DNA from: Kordiimonas gwangyangensis DSM 19435 = JCM 12864
GTDB taxonomy: Bacteria; Pseudomonadota; Alphaproteobacteria; Sphingomonadales; Kordiimonadaceae
Assembly: GCF_000375545.1 (NCBI RefSeq)
Contig: NZ_AQXF01000001.1
Span: forward strand, 484,893-548,892
DNA length: 64,000 bases
Direction of reading: 5' to 3'
A program made the position numbers and the translations under genes. The notes under the pieces were generated by a model. The model saw nothing but the letters and a program-made list of their open reading frames with translations, had not been told where the DNA came from and ran no database searches. Positions within the stretch are counted from its first letter, which is position 1. Each line of letters starts with the position of its first letter. Below, piece after piece: positions 63,289 to 64,000 of this stretch.

Positions 63289-64000
63289 TTAGTCTGGCGC
63301 TGTTTCTTCAGACGCGCCGGAAAGGTCCGGCTCGTTGATCGGCTCAGGGGCGCTGACTTCAAACATGCGCCAGCCCAGCTTCACATACATCGTGGTCCAG
63401 AACAGCGACGTGAAGAAGCGGCGCTTGCCATATTTGCCCTTACCGATATAGGTGCCGGACGGATGCTTATAGATGCGTTTGGCAACTTGCGTGCTCTCAT
63501 CCAGAAGCTGGTCCTTCACCAGCGACGTGGCTGCCACCGCGTGTTTGGCCATGGGTTTGATGCCGCGGTGTTTGCGTTTTTTGCCCTTGCGCATTTTCCA
63601 CATGCGGTACCAGACAAAAGTGATCACGCTCACGATAGCGAGCAACACCGCGAACAAAGAAAGCGCATAGAGAAGGTTATAGTCGTCACCGAGCTCGAGG
63701 CGCTCCACTGTCTCATCAAGCGCCTCACCCGCGGTGAAGCGGGAATCGGACTCGACGCGACCGTCGGCCCCGAAACTGACGATCAGTGCATCGCGCCGGT
63801 CAAGCTGGGAGACAATTCCGTTGCCACCATAAACCGCCACATAGCCGTTTGATGCGACTGTGATCCCGTAAAGTGGGTCACCGCTGCATTTGGCTTTGAT
63901 GTCGATCATGTTCGGCCGTGCCTTGAACACCTGATAGTCAGTGAGGCGCGTGCAACGGAAGCGGTAGGCGTTGATAAGCTGCGACAGCTTGAGTGCAATG
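63289..64000 (-). CDS. Membrane protein of unknown function (5' end outside window)
   Basis: The frame stays open to the window edge on the minus strand, so the N terminus is missing; 236 codons including the stop are visible. An extracytoplasmic part (SGDPLYGITVASNGYVAVYGGNGIVSQLDRR) is followed by one membrane helix (about 95-115 residues before the end, YALSLFAVLLAIVSVITFVWY), a very basic stretch (KMRKGKKRKHRGIKPMAKHA), and a C-terminal region ending in an acidic tail. I do not recognise the family. Confidence 0.65.
   Translation of the reverse strand, partial: IALKLSQLINAYRFRCTRLTDYQVFKARPNMIDIKAKCSGDPLYGITVASNGYVAVYGGNGIVSQLDRRDALIVSFGADGRVESDSRFTAGEALDETVERLELGDDYNLLYALSLFAVLLAIVSVITFVWYRMWKMRKGKKRKHRGIKPMAKHAVAATSLVKDQLLDESTQVAKRIYKHPSGTYIGKGKYGKRRFFTSLFWTTMYVKLGWRMFEVSAPEPINEPDLSGASEETAPD

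Overview
The window is about 64 kb of GC-rich chromosomal DNA from an alphaproteobacterium. The evidence is gene order. The run divL-tsaE-murU-addB-addA-trxA, then folC-accD-trpA-trpB-trpF in the opposite direction, and the run pckA / chvI-chvG-hprK-rapZ-EIIA-HPr-ahcY-metK are arrangements known from Caulobacterales, Rhizobiales, Rhodobacterales and relatives. The exact order is not fixed by what can be seen. A marine, Kordiimonas-like organism is one guess, suggested by the Na+-coupled transporters, TorF-type porin and exosortase-associated ligase, but it is weakly supported. No phage, insertion sequence, CRISPR array, tRNA or rRNA was found.

Layout. 1-5789 (+): the 3' end of a FlgO-like/TM2 membrane protein, then trpF-trpB-trpA-accD-folC. 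5798-16918 (-): an unrecognised membrane protein, trxA, addA, addB, a MurU-like nucleotidyltransferase, tsaE, and a DivL-type pseudokinase with Tyr in place of the phospho-acceptor His. 16989-24581 (-): a VOC protein, metK, ahcY, HPr, EIIA-Man, rapZ, short hprK, chvG and chvI, joining the SAM cycle to the regulatory PTS and envelope-stress signalling. 24957-26561 (+): pckA, with a TTG start.

26.6-35.7 kb holds a seven-repeat FG-GAP protein, a Tag-like glycosylase homologue, a J-domain protein, an Lrp regulator divergent from an EamA exporter, and a MocR regulator divergent from a PNPOx/DUF1272/GNAT operon. It ends with an alpha-carbonic anhydrase overlapped by a SPOR lipoprotein. 35.9-42.2 kb holds an NSS transporter, SufE, an MFS transporter, and a secreted amidohydrolase flanked by two paralogous PAS_5-like proteins.

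42.3-45.3 kb is a complete phage-shock module: pspF facing a sigma-54 promoter that drives a 55-codon Arg-rich small gene, then pspA, pspB and pspC. I consider that small leading gene the most likely undescribed component in the window. 45.4-64 kb is accessory: an exosortase-A-type O-glycosylation ligase, a YtcJ-like amidohydrolase, putP, a fasciclin protein, a TorF porin, a chemoreceptor, a sulfotransferase, an S9 peptidase, a PAS/degenerate-GGDEF/EAL protein, a CadC-like regulator divergent from a serine hydrolase, and small membrane proteins. The last gene runs off the end of the window.

All names come from reading translated sequence by eye. No database search was run.
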